Shown: positions 41,229 through 53,189 of the stretch, piece by piece
Position numbering within the stretch: position 1 is the first letter of the stretch
Layout: every line of letters starts with the position of its first letter
Assembly: GCA_035772405.1 (NCBI GenBank)
Contig: JAYKKM010000196.1
Coordinates: forward strand, 1,944,001 to 2,008,000
Source: Chrysogorgia sp. JL179-B06
Lineage: Eukaryota > Cnidaria > Anthozoa > Scleralcyonacea > Chrysogorgiidae
Length of the DNA: 64,000 nucleotides
Reading direction: 5' to 3'
Translations under genes and position numbers: made by a program
Notes under the pieces: generated by a model
What the model was told of the DNA's origin: nothing
The model's database searches: none
What the model saw: the letters and a program-made list of their open reading frames with translations, nothing else

Positions 41229-42054
41229 CTGTAATACCAGGTTTCTAGTGAGTAGCAAGTGAGTTGTGTATTGGCGGGCGTCGTGGACTCCTCGATGATG
41301 AATACCAAACACAAGTTGGAGTCTGCGTCTGTTTACACATCGGATTTAAAGGATCACCATGTGAATAACAAAGAGGCCCCCTTTAATTTCAGCTTCGGAA
41401 AACAATTGATACCCCCAGACTGTTAAACAATCATCTCAGTTCATAATCTACGTGCTCGTAATACGATGTTAGTATACACTATAACATCATGCCTCTTCAC
41501 ACAGGGTACTCCACCAAATGATGTTACATTTTCCATTTAACTAGATGATTCAACTCGAGATTATACTGAGTCCAAAATTAATTGGGTTTTGATATTTGAT
41601 ACTCTCTCCGTACAACATGACCTTGAAATTGTGAATACGAAATGCCACATGCTGTTTCATTGTTTTGGCATCGTGGAGGCCGAAGGAGGACATTTGACAA
41701 GGTAGTTTAACTTTTTCAGGCTGGGGGACAATTTACTTGTGTAGAAATAATACATGTATTAGGCAAGAGTTAAAGGAGAGAAAATACTCGACATTCGAAA
41801 ACATATATAAATTAACTTGAAAGTACTTTCATCGTGTTGCTCAGACATAATCATAAATATTGAACGAGACAACATAGTTACTGTGCATAATTGCAATTCA
41901 CCGAGGCAGGTGGTTTACACCGGTTGCTTTCTTATGACTACTGCTTTATATAAAAATTAAATTCGTCTACATCGAATAATAAACAATGTAAATTTTAAAA
42001 TCGTCGCAATGGGGGAACCAGGCGGGAATCGTAGTCTAGTTATGAATATTATTG
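41229..42054. other. Gene-free interval upstream of the PARG-like exon
   Basis: A short minus-strand run starting ATGGAAAATGTAACATCATT (about 41535) reads open for 31 codons but lacks clear splice sites. No upstream PARG exon can be claimed. Confidence 0.35.
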
Positions 42055-42364
42055 CCCAGCAAATAGCTTTAAAAAGAGCCATATAAAGTTCATAACACAT
42101 AATTTTGAAAAGAAAAATTTTTATACTAACGTTTCGTTGCTAAACTCGTAGCATCATCAGAGAGACAAATTACAATAAATGAAGGAGGCATATCTAGTTG
42201 TTTAGCTATAGATATGCCTCCTTCATTTGTTGTAATTTGTCACTTTGATGATGTTACGAGTTTAGTAACGAAACGTTAGTATAAAAAAATGTATTATTAA
42301 AAATTAGTATTAAAATTTTTCTTTTCAAAATTATGCTGTGTTATGGCTCTTTTTATTTGCTGGG
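42055..42364. mobile_element. Long palindromic MITE, about 310 bp
   Basis: CCCAGCAAATAGCTTTAAAA at the left pairs with the right end (TTTTTATTTGCTGGG). Arms continue through TTTTGAAAAGAAAAATTT, ACTAACGTTTCGTT and GAAGGAGGCATATCTA to a short centre near 42205. It contains the ACGTTTCG motif. Confidence 0.75.
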
Positions 42365-43156
42365 AAATAATTTAAATTTTAGTATTTCAAATAAACCTAA
42401 AAAAACCCATGGACAACTGACTCGTATTGCAAATTTTACAAGTTCCAAAATTAAAGTTTCAAAATTTCTAAAAGAATTATTAACTGTCTTGTAGTCAATT
42501 TTATGTGAGAGGTTTCACCACCGTGGGTCTACGTCGTCCTCACGAAGACGTGGAAATCGTCTGGATCGCGTTGTATGGAGGTTGGGATTTCTGTTGGGAT
42601 TGAGGTTAGCATCATGTTTTCGTAAGGTCCCCCTGGTGCATTAACTATGGTTTGTAGGAGGTCTAACTACGTGTCAAGCGAAGGCCCTTCGTCAGAGAGT
42701 GCATAAACGTATTAAAGTCGTAAAGTTTACGTTTCACTCTCTGATGAAGGGTATGTATGGCCTAAATTCCGTCGCGACCATTTTTATCGACGGAAATGCG
42801 ACGTGTAAACGGATTTGATTCGACGCGACGCCTTTTACGAATAATATAACAATATAATCTAACAAAAAAAACCTCCATGAGCACCCCCGAAAATAAGCCT
42901 CTCCGTATATAAGGCCACCAAAAAATCATTGGAACAAATATAAGCCGAGGCCTTATTTTCGGACGTTTACGGTATGCTAGCTCTGCAGATGATACAACAC
43001 GGAATTTTTTAGACATTGGAAAAATAGAAACTATATTTCAATTTATCAAAATAAACTTTCTGTATATAAATTCTGGAAAACAAAAAAAAAAGTGTCGAAA
43101 AATCATTTTTCATTTCCGCACGAAACTACATGTATTTTTCATTATGAAAAGCGCGG
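42365..43156. other. Gene-free interval with repeat debris
   Basis: GCGAAGGCCCTTCGTCAGAG at about 42677 and CTCTGATGAAGGG at 42738 form a loose inverted pair of the ACGTTTCG repeat family. The minus-strand frame at 42762-43016 contains AATAAGGCC-type repeat text (ACGGAATAT) and is not credible as a gene. Confidence 0.4.
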
Positions 43157-43923
43157 TTAAAAAACTGTTCCAAGCGCATCAAACCAAGCCAAAATAGTGT
43201 TATCTAAAACAGCCCAAGTTTTAAACTCTTCAAAAGTCATCCGCCCGTCTCTTTCTAAATCAGCACATTTAAAAATATTTCCCACCATTTCCTCGATGGC
43301 ATCTTGAGACATGGCTTCCATCATAGGCTGAGCTCCATTATTTCTACCAGCGCCAGGGTCGCTTGGCAACCGGTGCAATGACTTCCGATCTGAGGCGGAT
43401 GCATCTCCGCCAGTGTCTCTGGGTATCGGGGCGTGAAACACAGACGAGACTGGTTTATCGTCCGTCTCATCAAACGATGCTTTCATTTCTTCTTCACAAG
43501 TCTTTATGTAGTCCCTGACCAATTCAATACTCACATTAAAATAGGCTTTGAACATTTGATGAAAGTCTTCGTAAACCAAGTAACCTTTCTTCTCTAAATC
43601 GTATCCTTCGAAGACGTAGTTTAGTTTTTCTTCCTGACTTCCTTTCACCAAAACAGATAATGCACAGACGAACTCCTCAAATGAAATAATGCCGTCCCCA
43701 TTTTGATCATAAAACAAAAACATCCTATCCATCACAAGGTTTTTCTGCAGGCCGAGAGGGCCTAAACACTGGTTAAATGCCTCTCTCGTTATACCGTTGT
43801 CTTCAGGTGCCAATGTCTTAAATTGCTCAAAAAGGGTTTCAATTTCGACTTCTCCATAATGAGTCTTTTTCTTCAGGTTAGCTATTTCTTCGCCAGTAAG
43901 TGAGCCACGGTTTTCACTTTTTC
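43157..43923 (-). CDS. ZZ/EF-hand protein, last exon (EF-hand part)
   Basis: Acceptor AATATTTAAG, then 254 codons to the stop. A calcineurin-B/CBL-like EF-hand module: TGEEIANLKKKTHYGEVEIE, a canonical loop DQNGDGIISFEE, a degenerate loop DLEKKGYLVYED followed by FHQMFKAYFNVSIELVRDY, about 60 disordered residues (Ser/Pro/Gly), then a last loop DLERDGRMTFEEF and AWFDALGTVF. Only the first loop keeps the full set of calcium ligands; the last has Glu at a ligand position. It joins the ZZ exon at 51930-52485 with codon G|GA in phase 1, giving a 440-residue protein. The role is unknown; Ca2+ sensing on a membrane is inferred. Confidence 0.8.
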
Positions 43924-45060
43924 CTTAAATATTAAAAAGTGAAAGTAATGTAAACAAAAAGTAGAACGAGGACTACATCGGTTAACTCTGAAGAATGGAG
44001 ACTATTTCACTTGAACCTTTTGATAACAGAGCGACAACAGAGCTTAATATATACAGTGCTCATGGGAATTTTATTGATTGAAATAGACGATGAGCACAAA
44101 GAAGGATTAGCACACCTTCATAATTTTGAAAATCCAGGACTTTCTTGGACTCTCTTCCCCAGTCTTCCAAATGGTAATAATGCCAACAATTAACGTAGCA
44201 CGTGGGTCAGAGAAAAGATAACCTGATTGTCCTGACAATCAGGTTACAGAGAAGATACAGGGAAAAGTTTCGCTCAATCGTAGTCAACCGAAAGTTAGTG
44301 ATTTTAATAGATCTTCAACGCAGAAAATAAAAAGGGTTATTTTGAGAGTGCTGAGATTTAAAGTCAGTTTTCCAAGGGTTTATCAGGAGTCAGGAGTTTA
44401 AAATGCCAGTACATTTCCAGGATTTTCCAAGGAGAGAAATAAATCCAGGACTTTCTAGGGAGCGTACGAACCCTGACAAAGATGCGCTATAGTGTCTTCT
44501 CCTGGGCTTCAACAGTGAATAGAGAACAAACTATGACGACGGCGAGGGGAATAAATTGGTACTATTCAAACGAAACCACGGATAACTGACCAATGACTGT
44601 GAGCAGTATTTCATACTTGTTGTATATTTTATGACTTCCAAAAAGATTCAAAGTTTGAAGTTAATTATAAGTAACAACGTTCACCGCGATGTAGGTTGAC
44701 GTCGTCGTCCTGAAGACGTGAAAATCGGCGCCGAGTAACGTTGTAGGAACGAAGAATAAAATTATATTTTGCATGGATAAATATATGGTTTAAGAAACGT
44801 TGTTGTTAAAGTTACTATCGTGCTTTAGTTCCATAATTTGTTGAATATGACGGCTAAGGTCACAAACACAGATTTGGTGAAACGTTTAAATTCATTATCT
44901 TGCAAGATACAGTTACACACTACTTTAATGCTCACAAATGTCCCCTTTCTCTAATGATACTATATAATATATTAAAATTGATTAAAGTGTTTATTGCAGT
45001 CATCAAATCAAATTTGGATATTACTAATTAAGAAAAAAGACTTTGCTATACTCAAGCCAT
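43924..45060. other. Intron DNA of the ZZ/EF-hand gene
   Basis: No exon is supported. The phase match between 43923 and 51930 leaves no need for an extra exon. CCTGATTGTCCTGACAATCAGG near 44221 is a small perfect hairpin. Confidence 0.45.
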
Positions 45061-45119
45061 ATATAATCTGTTTATGCCTCTGCTACTACTGCAGATCGTC
45101 CCCAGTGTTCTCACTACCA

Positions 45120-45235
45120 CGTAGTCGCTCCTCGTGATACTAGTAGCAGCAGCAGTAGCAGCAGCAGCAGCAAAAACAGCAGCAGCAGCAGCAACAGCAG
45201 CATCAGTAATAGTAGCGGTAGCAGCAGCAAACTTT
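45120..45235. repeat. (AGC)n-rich trinucleotide repeat
   Basis: AGC, AAC, ATC and AGT triplets in irregular order. The poly-Ala frame on the minus strand is an artefact. Confidence 0.9.
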
Positions 45236-46110
45236 ATTTTTACAGGGTAGCCAATCAGCTCGGATGCTGTCATCCGACAAATACATCTCAAAAAAATATA
45301 GTAAACTTTATTTTTACAGGGCAGCCCAATCAGCTCGGAAGCTGTCATCCGACAAATACATTTCAAAAAAATATACAAGATAACAAAATACAAAAAATAA
45401 ATAAATTACAAAATTCAAACATAAACTACTATAATGTCAAAATAGCTATATCTATCAGATTGTAAATTGCTAAATTAGTTATTGAAAAAAGTTTTTAACC
45501 AAGTGAGAAAAGGATCGAACAGTATTAGCATTTACAAGATTCGAAGGAAGATCACTATTTTTAGCACCACTAAAAATAAAGGTGTTTTTTCCAAAATTGT
45601 GTTTAACCTTTCGAAGGGATAGCCTTTATATGCCTAGATATTATAGTTATGTACACAATTTATAGGAGTAAAGACATTGAAAAACAAGTATAGCCTTATG
45701 ATACGAGTGCCTGCGAGATAAAGGTGACCAGTATAAACATTGCATGGTCTCAAAGGAGCGCGTGTAACGTGTGATTATACACAAGATCTATTTTGGAGGC
45801 GTTTTAACCTGTCATGGTCTTGTTATATAGCAAGCTATACTCCATGCGATAACACAGTAATCAAAGATTGGAAGGATGATCGTGTTATAAACAAGTATTG
45901 ATGCCATCTTTGTCACGAAACCTCTATGCTACATTTTTACATACATGATCAATATGAGCCTACCAGCTAATGTCATTGTCAAACACATGCCTAAGTATTT
46001 GAAAGTAATGGAGAGCACAATCACGTTCTTTGTGTCTCTGAGCGTCATTTGCTGAATTAGCGTCGACAGGTCTGAAGCTGTTCACTAAAATAGTTTTCTT
46101 TCTCTTTTCG
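45232..46110 (-). pseudogene. Decayed LINE fragment (RT C-terminal part)
   Basis: The minus strand, in several frames, gives VFDNDISWYAHIDHVCKNV and similar Jockey/CR1-type text near 45930-46000, then worn thumb sequence. A 73-bp block with TTTATTTTTACAGGG is duplicated in tandem at about 45230-45375. Confidence 0.45.
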
Positions 46111-46206
46111 CAGCTTTAAGATCATAACGTTTCGTAAGCGCTTAAATGAGCTCCAATGGAGCTCTTTGTTAGTATTTAAGACAAGTTTATGAAAGTGGTC
46201 CTTCTA

Positions 46207-46510
46207 ACACTCGAAATTTTCCTTCACCATAAATCCCTATAACGTGCAGTCTAATCGAATGAAATGCCAAATATTAGTTGTAATATACAGTATCCAATTC
46301 TTCTTCCGGCATTACCACCATTTTATATATACAGAACTCGTGACTAGGCTCTCGGCAACGTATAGCTCAGTGGTCAGAGTACTGCACTAGCATCGCGGGT
46401 TCAATTCCAGCCGGAAGGCCTTGATGTTGCATTTTTCGCAACTGGTCCCTGTTTGGTCTTAAAATGTATATATTTCAACACTCAAAATTTTCCTTCGCCA
46501 TAAATCCCTT
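46207..46510. mobile_element. Second copy of the tRNA-Ala-like element
   Basis: The same order as 10306-10669: the box starting CTAACACTCGAAATTTTCCT, then ATACAGAACTCGTGACTAGG, a tRNA-like body (TAGCTCAGTGGTCAGAG, B box GGTTCAATTCC), TGCATTTTTCGCAACTGGTC, and a shortened second box at about 46472. The tRNA body has lost its 5' acceptor strand and 8 bases of the variable region, so it cannot fold as a tRNA. Confidence 0.65.
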
Positions 46511-46739
46511 TCGTTCATTGTTTGTTTTATCTCAGGTGTTATGAGCCAGGCGTCTTTTGTCCCCTGGCTCGCACGTAAATTCATGGAGCACGAGAATCTG
46601 CAACGGCATCGAATCGCTGCTTGAAGGAGTCCCGATATACAGTATACAGGTGTATATAAAGGTCAGGTCGACAGGTAAGAAACAAATCGATCAAGGTAAG
46701 CGTTTTGTTGATGTAGTTTTATTCACCTGTTTCTAATCA

Positions 46740-47350
46740 AAGTTCGGGTCACTGGCGATAACTTCCTTTTCCCGATCAGTCACTTCACTTCTCAGACCCT
46801 CTATGTAAATTACTTCAACCCACAGGCATCGCAGTTCCGCAAGATCGTTTTCGAACTCTTGAATCTCCTTGCAGTCGAGGTTCGATGAAAAAATATAAGA
46901 ACGCCACCTTTACGACGGGTTTTATCTCGCCGCTCAAGCGAATATTTCACCCTCACGATGAGTCAAGGCAGAACATGAGTCTCACAAAAATCTCTGACCT
47001 CATCTATCTTGTTTACAAGACTTTGAACATTAAGATAGCAGATCCTCTTAGACCTTTGACAGACTTAGTTTGAAACTTTGTTTTGTTGAGGTGTTGGCGG
47101 TGCAGGATTTCGTTTAGTAATTACATTTCCACTGGACAAAAAATATGCACTTTGGCACAGTGGCTTTTGAATCTCCAACTATACTGTTGACCCAAGTTGT
47201 AATTTCGCTCGAAGCATGGTATAAGCAGGTTTCGGCGTAAACGCGCCCAATCTGAACTCTCCAAACCTCTCCAAGGGTACTGTACCAAAAGTACATTCAT
47301 TAGGTAATAGGCGGATAAACAGGTGAGATAAAGTAAGTTGAAAGACACAG
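46740..47350 (-). pseudogene. LINE endonuclease fragment (decayed)
   Basis: The minus strand reads RICYLNVQSLVNKIDEVRDF (the opening of an apurinic-endonuclease domain) and further on ELRCLWVEVIY, with stops and shifts between. It may belong to the same element as 45232-46110, split by the tRNA-like insertion. Confidence 0.5.
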
Positions 47351-47399
47351 AGAGCGATCGAAACACCGACTAGACCCCATCATAAAATCAGCGTCTGTT

Positions 47400-48390
47400 A
47401 TGTTATCGTCGCTATTGACGCCTCCACTACAACCGCATGCAGGTCGTCTCCTCGTCATGGCAGCCGTCCATTGTGTTCTCGATATCGCTGCTGACACCTC
47501 CACTACTACTGCAGGTCGTCTCCTGTGTTATCGTCGTCGCTGTTGCCACTACTACTGCAGGTGACGCCCTGTGTTCTCGATGTCGCCACCTCCGCTCCTC
47601 GTGGCAGTCGTCCATTGTTATCGTCGTCGCTGTTGAAGCATCCGCTACATTCATGGCAGTCGTCCATTGTGTTCTCGCTGTCGCTGCTGACGCCTCCACT
47701 ATACTATGTACAGTAGGTCGTCTCCTATGTTATCGTCGTCGTTGTTGCCACTTCCACTAATACTGCGACCGCGAGAACACAGGGCGTCATCTGCTGTTGC
47801 CGCCTCCACTACCACTCCAGGTGACGCCTTGTGTTCTCGCTGTTGCTGTTGACACCACCATTATTTATGGCAGGTCGTCCCTTGTGTATTATTGTCGTCG
47901 TTATTGACGCCTCCACTTTGTAGTTACAGCAGGTGACGCCCTGTATTCGCGCCTCCGTTCTTTATGACAGTCGTCCGTTGTGTTCACCTTCGTCACTGTT
48001 GACGCCTCCACTACTACTACAGGTCGTCTCTTGTGTTATCGTCATCGGTATTGACGCCTCCACCACAACTGCAGGTGACGCCTCCACCACTACTGCAGGT
48101 GACGCCTCCACCACTACTGCAGGTGACGCCCTTGTGTTCGCGCTGTCGCCACCATTTTTTATGGTAATCGTCCGTTATGTTCTCCTCGTCGCTGCTGACG
48201 CCTCCACTACAACTGCAGGTCGTCTCTTGTGTTATCGTCGTCGGTATTGACGCCTCCACCACTACTGCTGGTGACGCCCTTGTGTTCACGCTGTCGCTGT
48301 TGACGCCACCATTTTTTATGGTAATCGTCTGCTGTGTTCTCCTCGTCGCTGCTGATGCCTCTACTACTATTGCAGGTTGTCTTGAACAAG
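47400..48390. repeat. Minisatellite with GTCGTCGCTGTTGACGCCTC units
   Basis: Units of roughly 50-60 bp built from TATCGTCGTCGCTGTTGACG, CCTCCACTACTACTGCAGGT and CGTCTCCTGTGTTATC, imperfectly repeated about fifteen times. A pure 24-bp sub-array (GACGCCTCCACCACTACTGC and AGGT) lies at about 48050-48130. Multiple-of-three periods leave long frames open on both strands, none with biological sense. Confidence 0.85.
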
Positions 48391-48399
48391 GCTAAAAGG

Positions 48400-50300
48400 G
48401 ATCACTCAAAAGGACCTTCCCATTTTCAAGAACTAGTCTAATGCCAATCCTAACCCTAACCTTGATCCTAACCTTAAGGTAATTCCTCAGTAATTCTTTC
48501 CAAAATGAAAATTTGCTGAAACTTTCCATTCTTAAAGTTATTGACATACTTATATTAAAAGTAAAACCAAAAAAAAGTTGGGGTCACCGACCTTGTTTAG
48601 AAGATATGGCATATCGCAGATCACCTCTTACTCAGTATGGTAACGTCATTGTGACCAATTTACGAGTTGAGTAAAAACCGCATTGCACAACTTTTTCTTG
48701 AACCTTTTGACAAAGATAATTTTTTATTTTTCGCAACTAGTAATTTTATACAAAAAAACATGGTATTTTAGGGAAAAAGAAACAGCTAACAAGGTTTATT
48801 ATGATAAAGAAAGGTCGTTTCCCATATTCTTTGACATGTTATTTGAAGAAACATTCATCAAAAATGTAAAATATTGTACTGTAAGTTGTAGAAATGATTT
48901 TTCTCTAAGTTTCTGTTATAACACGTAAAAGTGGTAGAAGAGAAGAATTATTAGGGAAAAAATTATGGTCACCGACCTTCTTTAAGAACTATGGCCTTAA
49001 GCCGACATTATCAAGTACGGTAGTTTATAAACCCTGTACTTGCACAGGAACCCTAGCTAGACTTGTGTAACCGTTCTGGGAAAAAATTGATTTAGTCCTT
49101 TAATAACTCTTCCCTACCAGTACATAAGTGGCCATTGTTAGATTTGGCACTAAATTGTCCTAAAATGGTCGGAATTTTTCGAAAGTTTAGTTTATTAGAT
49201 TTCATCACTCTTACGTGAACGGAATACCCCAACAGGCTAGAAGCCCAATTGATAGGGGTTCTGAGGGCCTACGATTTAAACGGTCTACGTTATCCAAGAA
49301 GACCTGAAAGTCTTACCATTTGCTGATATTATTGCAAAGGCAGCACTTTATCCTCATTATTTTTAAGACCCTGAGTGGAGGTCCGACCCAGGATTTGAAC
49401 CTCAGTGTCTCCCAGCTCATAGATAACCACTATTGACCACAAATTGTTGCACAATGACCATAAAAACACTGATTATTGGATGTGCACAGTAAATGTGCAC
49501 AATGCAAAACTGAGGAATCATCTTAAAACTAATATTAGCTAACCGCGTAACCATCCTTTTGAGTCATCCATTTTAGCCATTTCCAACAACTTTGAACAGT
49601 AATAATCCATACTGTATAAAACATTTAGTTTTAATATTATTGTTAGTTGTTTATATGATCATAAGAAACTTGTTTCCTGTATACAGTACATATTATATAT
49701 CATGTAATTAAAAAAACAACTCAAGATTGATTCTCAGCATACTGTAATCAGAATTTAGTTATCAATGGGGCAATGGTAATATTTTGCCTGAACTATTCAT
49801 CATTTATTGGGCACTTGCTCTCAATCTCATCTACTTTGAACAATTTCAAATATTGCATGATGAGAGTCAATTATTGTACAGTTTCAGAGAAGTTGAAAAG
49901 GTGAAATGTTTTCCATTGTTGCTATTTTTTAATCAAACAAAAGTCAGAGAAACTTCTTTAGTCAGACAAGTGTAATCGTTTTCCTGTCTATTTTCATTTG
50001 TTAATATACAGTAGCAGATTATTTTGTTTGTATTACAAAGGACATTTGCATGGTATATATATTACCGTAGACTCTCATAAACTCATCTTCATTTGACCAG
50101 GAGAATGTACAGTTGAAATAACTCCCAAATCTTGACTACCAAATCTCATCAACTTGCATATGATCTGGGCCTAATGTGTGATATTCACATCAGATATGAA
50201 ACACTAATACTGGAAAATATTTTCTAATACTGGAAAATACCAATACAGGTACTTTGTTGTGTTTTTATTATTTAAGTCTTTTGTTAGATGTTGTTGATTT
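48400..50300. other. Intron DNA of the ZZ/EF-hand gene
   Basis: No gene. A phrase GGTCACCGACCTTGTTTAGA (48583) recurs diverged as GGTCACCGACCTTCTTTAAG (48968), about 385 bp apart, suggesting an old tandem duplication. Confidence 0.4.
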
Positions 50301-50309
50301 TTATTTTGC

Positions 50310-50770
50310 TTATTCCCTTATTCTCTGATTCCCTTATTCTCTGATTCCCTTGCTATGGTTTCCCTGTATGCATGATTATATACAGTACATGTATATATTT
50401 CAATGCTTATTCCCTTGTTCTCTTATTCCCTTACCCTAGCTATGGTTTCCCTGTATGCATGTTTATGTATACAGGTATATTTCAATGCTAAAATTCCAGT
50501 GTTCCTTATTCTCTTGCTATGGTTTGCATGCCATGTATGGATGTTCTTCCAATGCTTATTCGTTTATTCTCTTATATTTCCCTTGCTATGGTTTGCATGC
50601 GCAGATGTTCTTTCAATACTTATTCCCTTCATTCTCTTATTCCCTTGCTATGGTGTACATTTCTTTTATGCTTATTACCTTAAATTCATTTGTTGTAATA
50701 TGGTGGTATGTGTTTTTCTATACATGATATATGGGTTTTAATGCTTATTACCTTATTCCAGGGAATAAGA
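50310..50770. repeat. Minisatellite with TTATTCCCTTATTCTCTG units
   Basis: About five imperfect units of 80-120 bp, each with AATGCTTATTCCCTT, TTCTCTTATTCCC and TGCTATGGTTT(C/G)C. Frames across it are hydrophobic artefacts. Confidence 0.75.
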
Positions 50771-51069
50771 AATTTTTTAAAAAGTAACCATCTTATTTTA
50801 GGCATCATTTGCAATTATAGCTGTCAAATACTGTATGATCATGTGAAAATGCCTTTAATGAGAAGTCTGAAACAAGCTGTTTAAATACCAGACATTTATA
50901 TACAGTGCACTTTATACAGTGTACAACTTGCTTGCTATTCACAGACCTGCTACACAACAGCAGAAACTTGAGACAAGTTTTGGAAATTCTCAAATGCCTT
51001 ACATTAAGCCACTGAGGACTTTTTGACAGCCAAATAACATTATAAAATTATCTACATGTATGCAACGAA

Positions 51070-51850
51070 AAAATGCCATTCCAATATTCTTCTTCTTTTT
51101 CAAATGTATGTTAAGAGAAATGAAGAATCCTATTTCAATTTTCCAATAATCACTTGCCATTGTCTAGGTACGAGCATTTGAAATTTGAGCTTGTCTCTAC
51201 ATGTATTTCAATTAGTGTCACTTGACTTGGACAATGACCATACTTGACTGGCAAGTTGGTCACCCCAAATATAATATTGCTGCTATCATTGTCCAAGTGA
51301 CACTTTCTGAAGTATAAATGGAAATTAATTTCACTTAGTGGGTGTTTATATGAGAGGCAAGCCATCCCAGTTACCGGGCTAGCATGGCCAAACGAGATGA
51401 TTTCTGAATTGCATTTATATGGGAAAAATTCATCCCGCTTGGCACTTACCGAGATGATTTCAAGTGTTTCAAGTGCCAAACAATAGACGGCGTTGGCATC
51501 CCTTTGATCTTGGTAAGTGCCAAATTCATCTTGGTAAGTGGGCCAGAGTAATTAGCCCAGCTGCAAGTGTTTATATGAGAATTTTTTCAGCCCACTTACC
51601 GAGATCTCACCTGTCTCAAGCGACATCTTGCTAACCAGGCTGTCCTGCTTGTCCATATAAACACACCAGAATCTTTAACAGTAACATAACTACACGGCGA
51701 GATCTCACTTACCGGGCTGGCTCACCTCTCATATAAACACCCCCTTACACAACTAATGATGTCATAAAGTTCAAAGAAATAGGATTCTTCATTTCTCCAA
51801 ACATACATTTGAAAGAAGAATCCATATTCTTCTTCTTTTTTAAGACGGAT
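51070..51850. repeat. Nested inverted repeats
   Basis: The outer pair: TATTCTTCTTCTTTTTCAAA plus TGTATG at about 51087 against its inverse at about 51765-51840. The inner pair: GGGTGTTTATATGAGAGGCA at about 51341 against (CACCTCTCATATAAACACCC) ending near 51745. Further GTTTATATGAGA copies lie inside. The inner part looks like a MITE that landed within the outer fold-back. Confidence 0.65.
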
Positions 51851-51929
51851 TCATTAGGCACTTGAAAGGCACTGGACAAGTTTATTATTCAAATATTTTG
51901 TTATATGAAATTTAGTTGAGTTCACTAAC

Positions 51930-52485
51930 CTGTATAAAACGCCTTGAGACAAGCTGTCTTAGGGTTTGCCAAAGGAGGAATGGGATACTTGATTTTCAAA
52001 AAGACATGTGTTAGGTTATGATTGTCGTCAGGTTCACAAACTTCACACACGTCGTAATCAATGCAGTTGACACACTTGAAACGAGTTCCACAAATAGGGC
52101 TAGCATTACATGAATTACAAGTAATACCACGATGAACAAAACCTTCTCGATATATCTGGTCCTTGGAAATTTGAAAAAGCAGGCTCACTAGGCTTGCATT
52201 GTTTTGACTTTCAGTTTCAACATCTGGGCCTGTGAAGTCAGTTGTTATCGTGTTTTCGTCATGCATGGACACATTGCTTCCTTCCTGAAGAACAAAGGAA
52301 TTTTCAAGAGGTGTTTCATTGTCATCATTGGTATCATCAGTTAGAACATTAGTCTCTTCTCCATCTTCAGGCGAACGAAAACTGGAAAAGATTCCTAAGC
52401 CTTTCGTGGCGAACAAGAAGACTCCTACACCAGCCACAACGCCACAAGCAAACTGAGTAACGGAACTCGAAAACCAGGGATTCAT
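51930..52485 (-). CDS. ZZ/EF-hand protein, first exon (membrane anchor and ZZ finger)
   Basis: Starts MNPWFSSSVTQF. Residues about 10-28 are hydrophobic (FACGVVAGVGVFLFA), a likely N-terminal membrane anchor or organelle-targeting segment. Residues 35-100 are acidic and disordered. Residues about 118-160 form a ZZ-type zinc finger: HRGITCNSCNASPICGTRFK then CVNCIDYDVCEVCE and a closing His pair (DDNHNLTH), followed by KIKYPIPPLANP. It ends at donor ACAG|GTTAGT in phase 1 and joins exon 43157-43923. Proteins with this ZZ, PPLANP, then EF-hand order exist, to my knowledge, in fungi and some invertebrates, without known function. It diverges from ANAPC16 with 203 bp between starts. Confidence 0.8.
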
Positions 52486-52688
52486 GTTCTGGTTTTGGCG
52501 AAACTAAACTCAAAACTCTGGAAATTTTAACCACAATTCATTTTTGAAACATGGCGCCTTTGTGAATATAAAGTATAACCCCCCCCCCCCCCCCCCCTCC
52601 CCCATTGACTGGGGACATCACAATGACCGCGTCTGAGAACTTGTGATTATTCCTTTTGTTCCCGTCTATCCTTACTACCATAGTCAAA
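52486..52688. promoter_or_regulatory. Shared promoter of ZZ/EF-hand gene and ANAPC16
   Basis: 203 bp between divergent start codons. It holds a run of 19 C (52579-52597) followed by TCCCCC. No TATA box is seen. The ANAPC16 start sits in CAAAATGGCG, which fits a YY1-type initiator overlap; similar ATGGCG starts occur at 7608 and 57165. Confidence 0.45.
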
Positions 52689-52812
52689 ATGGCGTCACAA
52701 TCCAATGACGAAGAAGAAAGTAGGACCAGATTGAGGCAGGCTAGGCTTTATAACTCTCGAAAATGTCTTTTTAAATCACCTTTTACAATACATAAGGAAG
52801 ATGAAGAGTCAG
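52689..52812 (+). CDS. ANAPC16: ANAPC16, exon 1
   Basis: MASQSNDEEESRTRLRQARL then YNSRKCLFKSPFTIHKEDEES, ending at donor TCAG|GTTTGT in phase 1. The low-complexity start followed by a 'K-x-LF' segment corresponds to the variable N-terminus of anaphase-promoting complex subunit 16. The joined three exons give 99 residues, against 110 in human. Confidence 0.8.
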
Positions 52813-53189
52813 GTTTGTTAACATAAATTCATAAATAATGATCATATAAAATTTGGCCCACAACTTTACCACAACTTGGCCCAATAAATAAAAACGTTCT
52901 CATAACATTGTCAATGGAAATACAAAAGTACTTTTTAGACATACTGTATATTTGAAGATCTTTTTTTCTCGTATAAAAGTATTTTCATTGAGATCACTGA
53001 TAAATATGGCTATTATTAGATTCGGTTTGTATGCTGAAATGGTTGAATCTCACCATGGCATATACAATTCACAAAATCTAACAACGCTTATCATGACGGG
53101 TCCTTTGATTGCATCATTTTATTAAATAGCAACATATTATTAGACATATTATTAAACGATGAGTCATTGGTGCAAAAAAGGAAGCAAAC

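Noticed and set aside
47300..48395. CRISPR-like repeat array or repeat-protein gene
   Set aside because: Units are imperfect and adjoin directly without unique spacers, and frames are open on both strands; it is a minisatellite in a eukaryotic intron.
49784..49975. 63-codon plus-strand frame in the ZZ/EF-hand intron
   Set aside because: No acceptor or donor in phase and no recognisable content.
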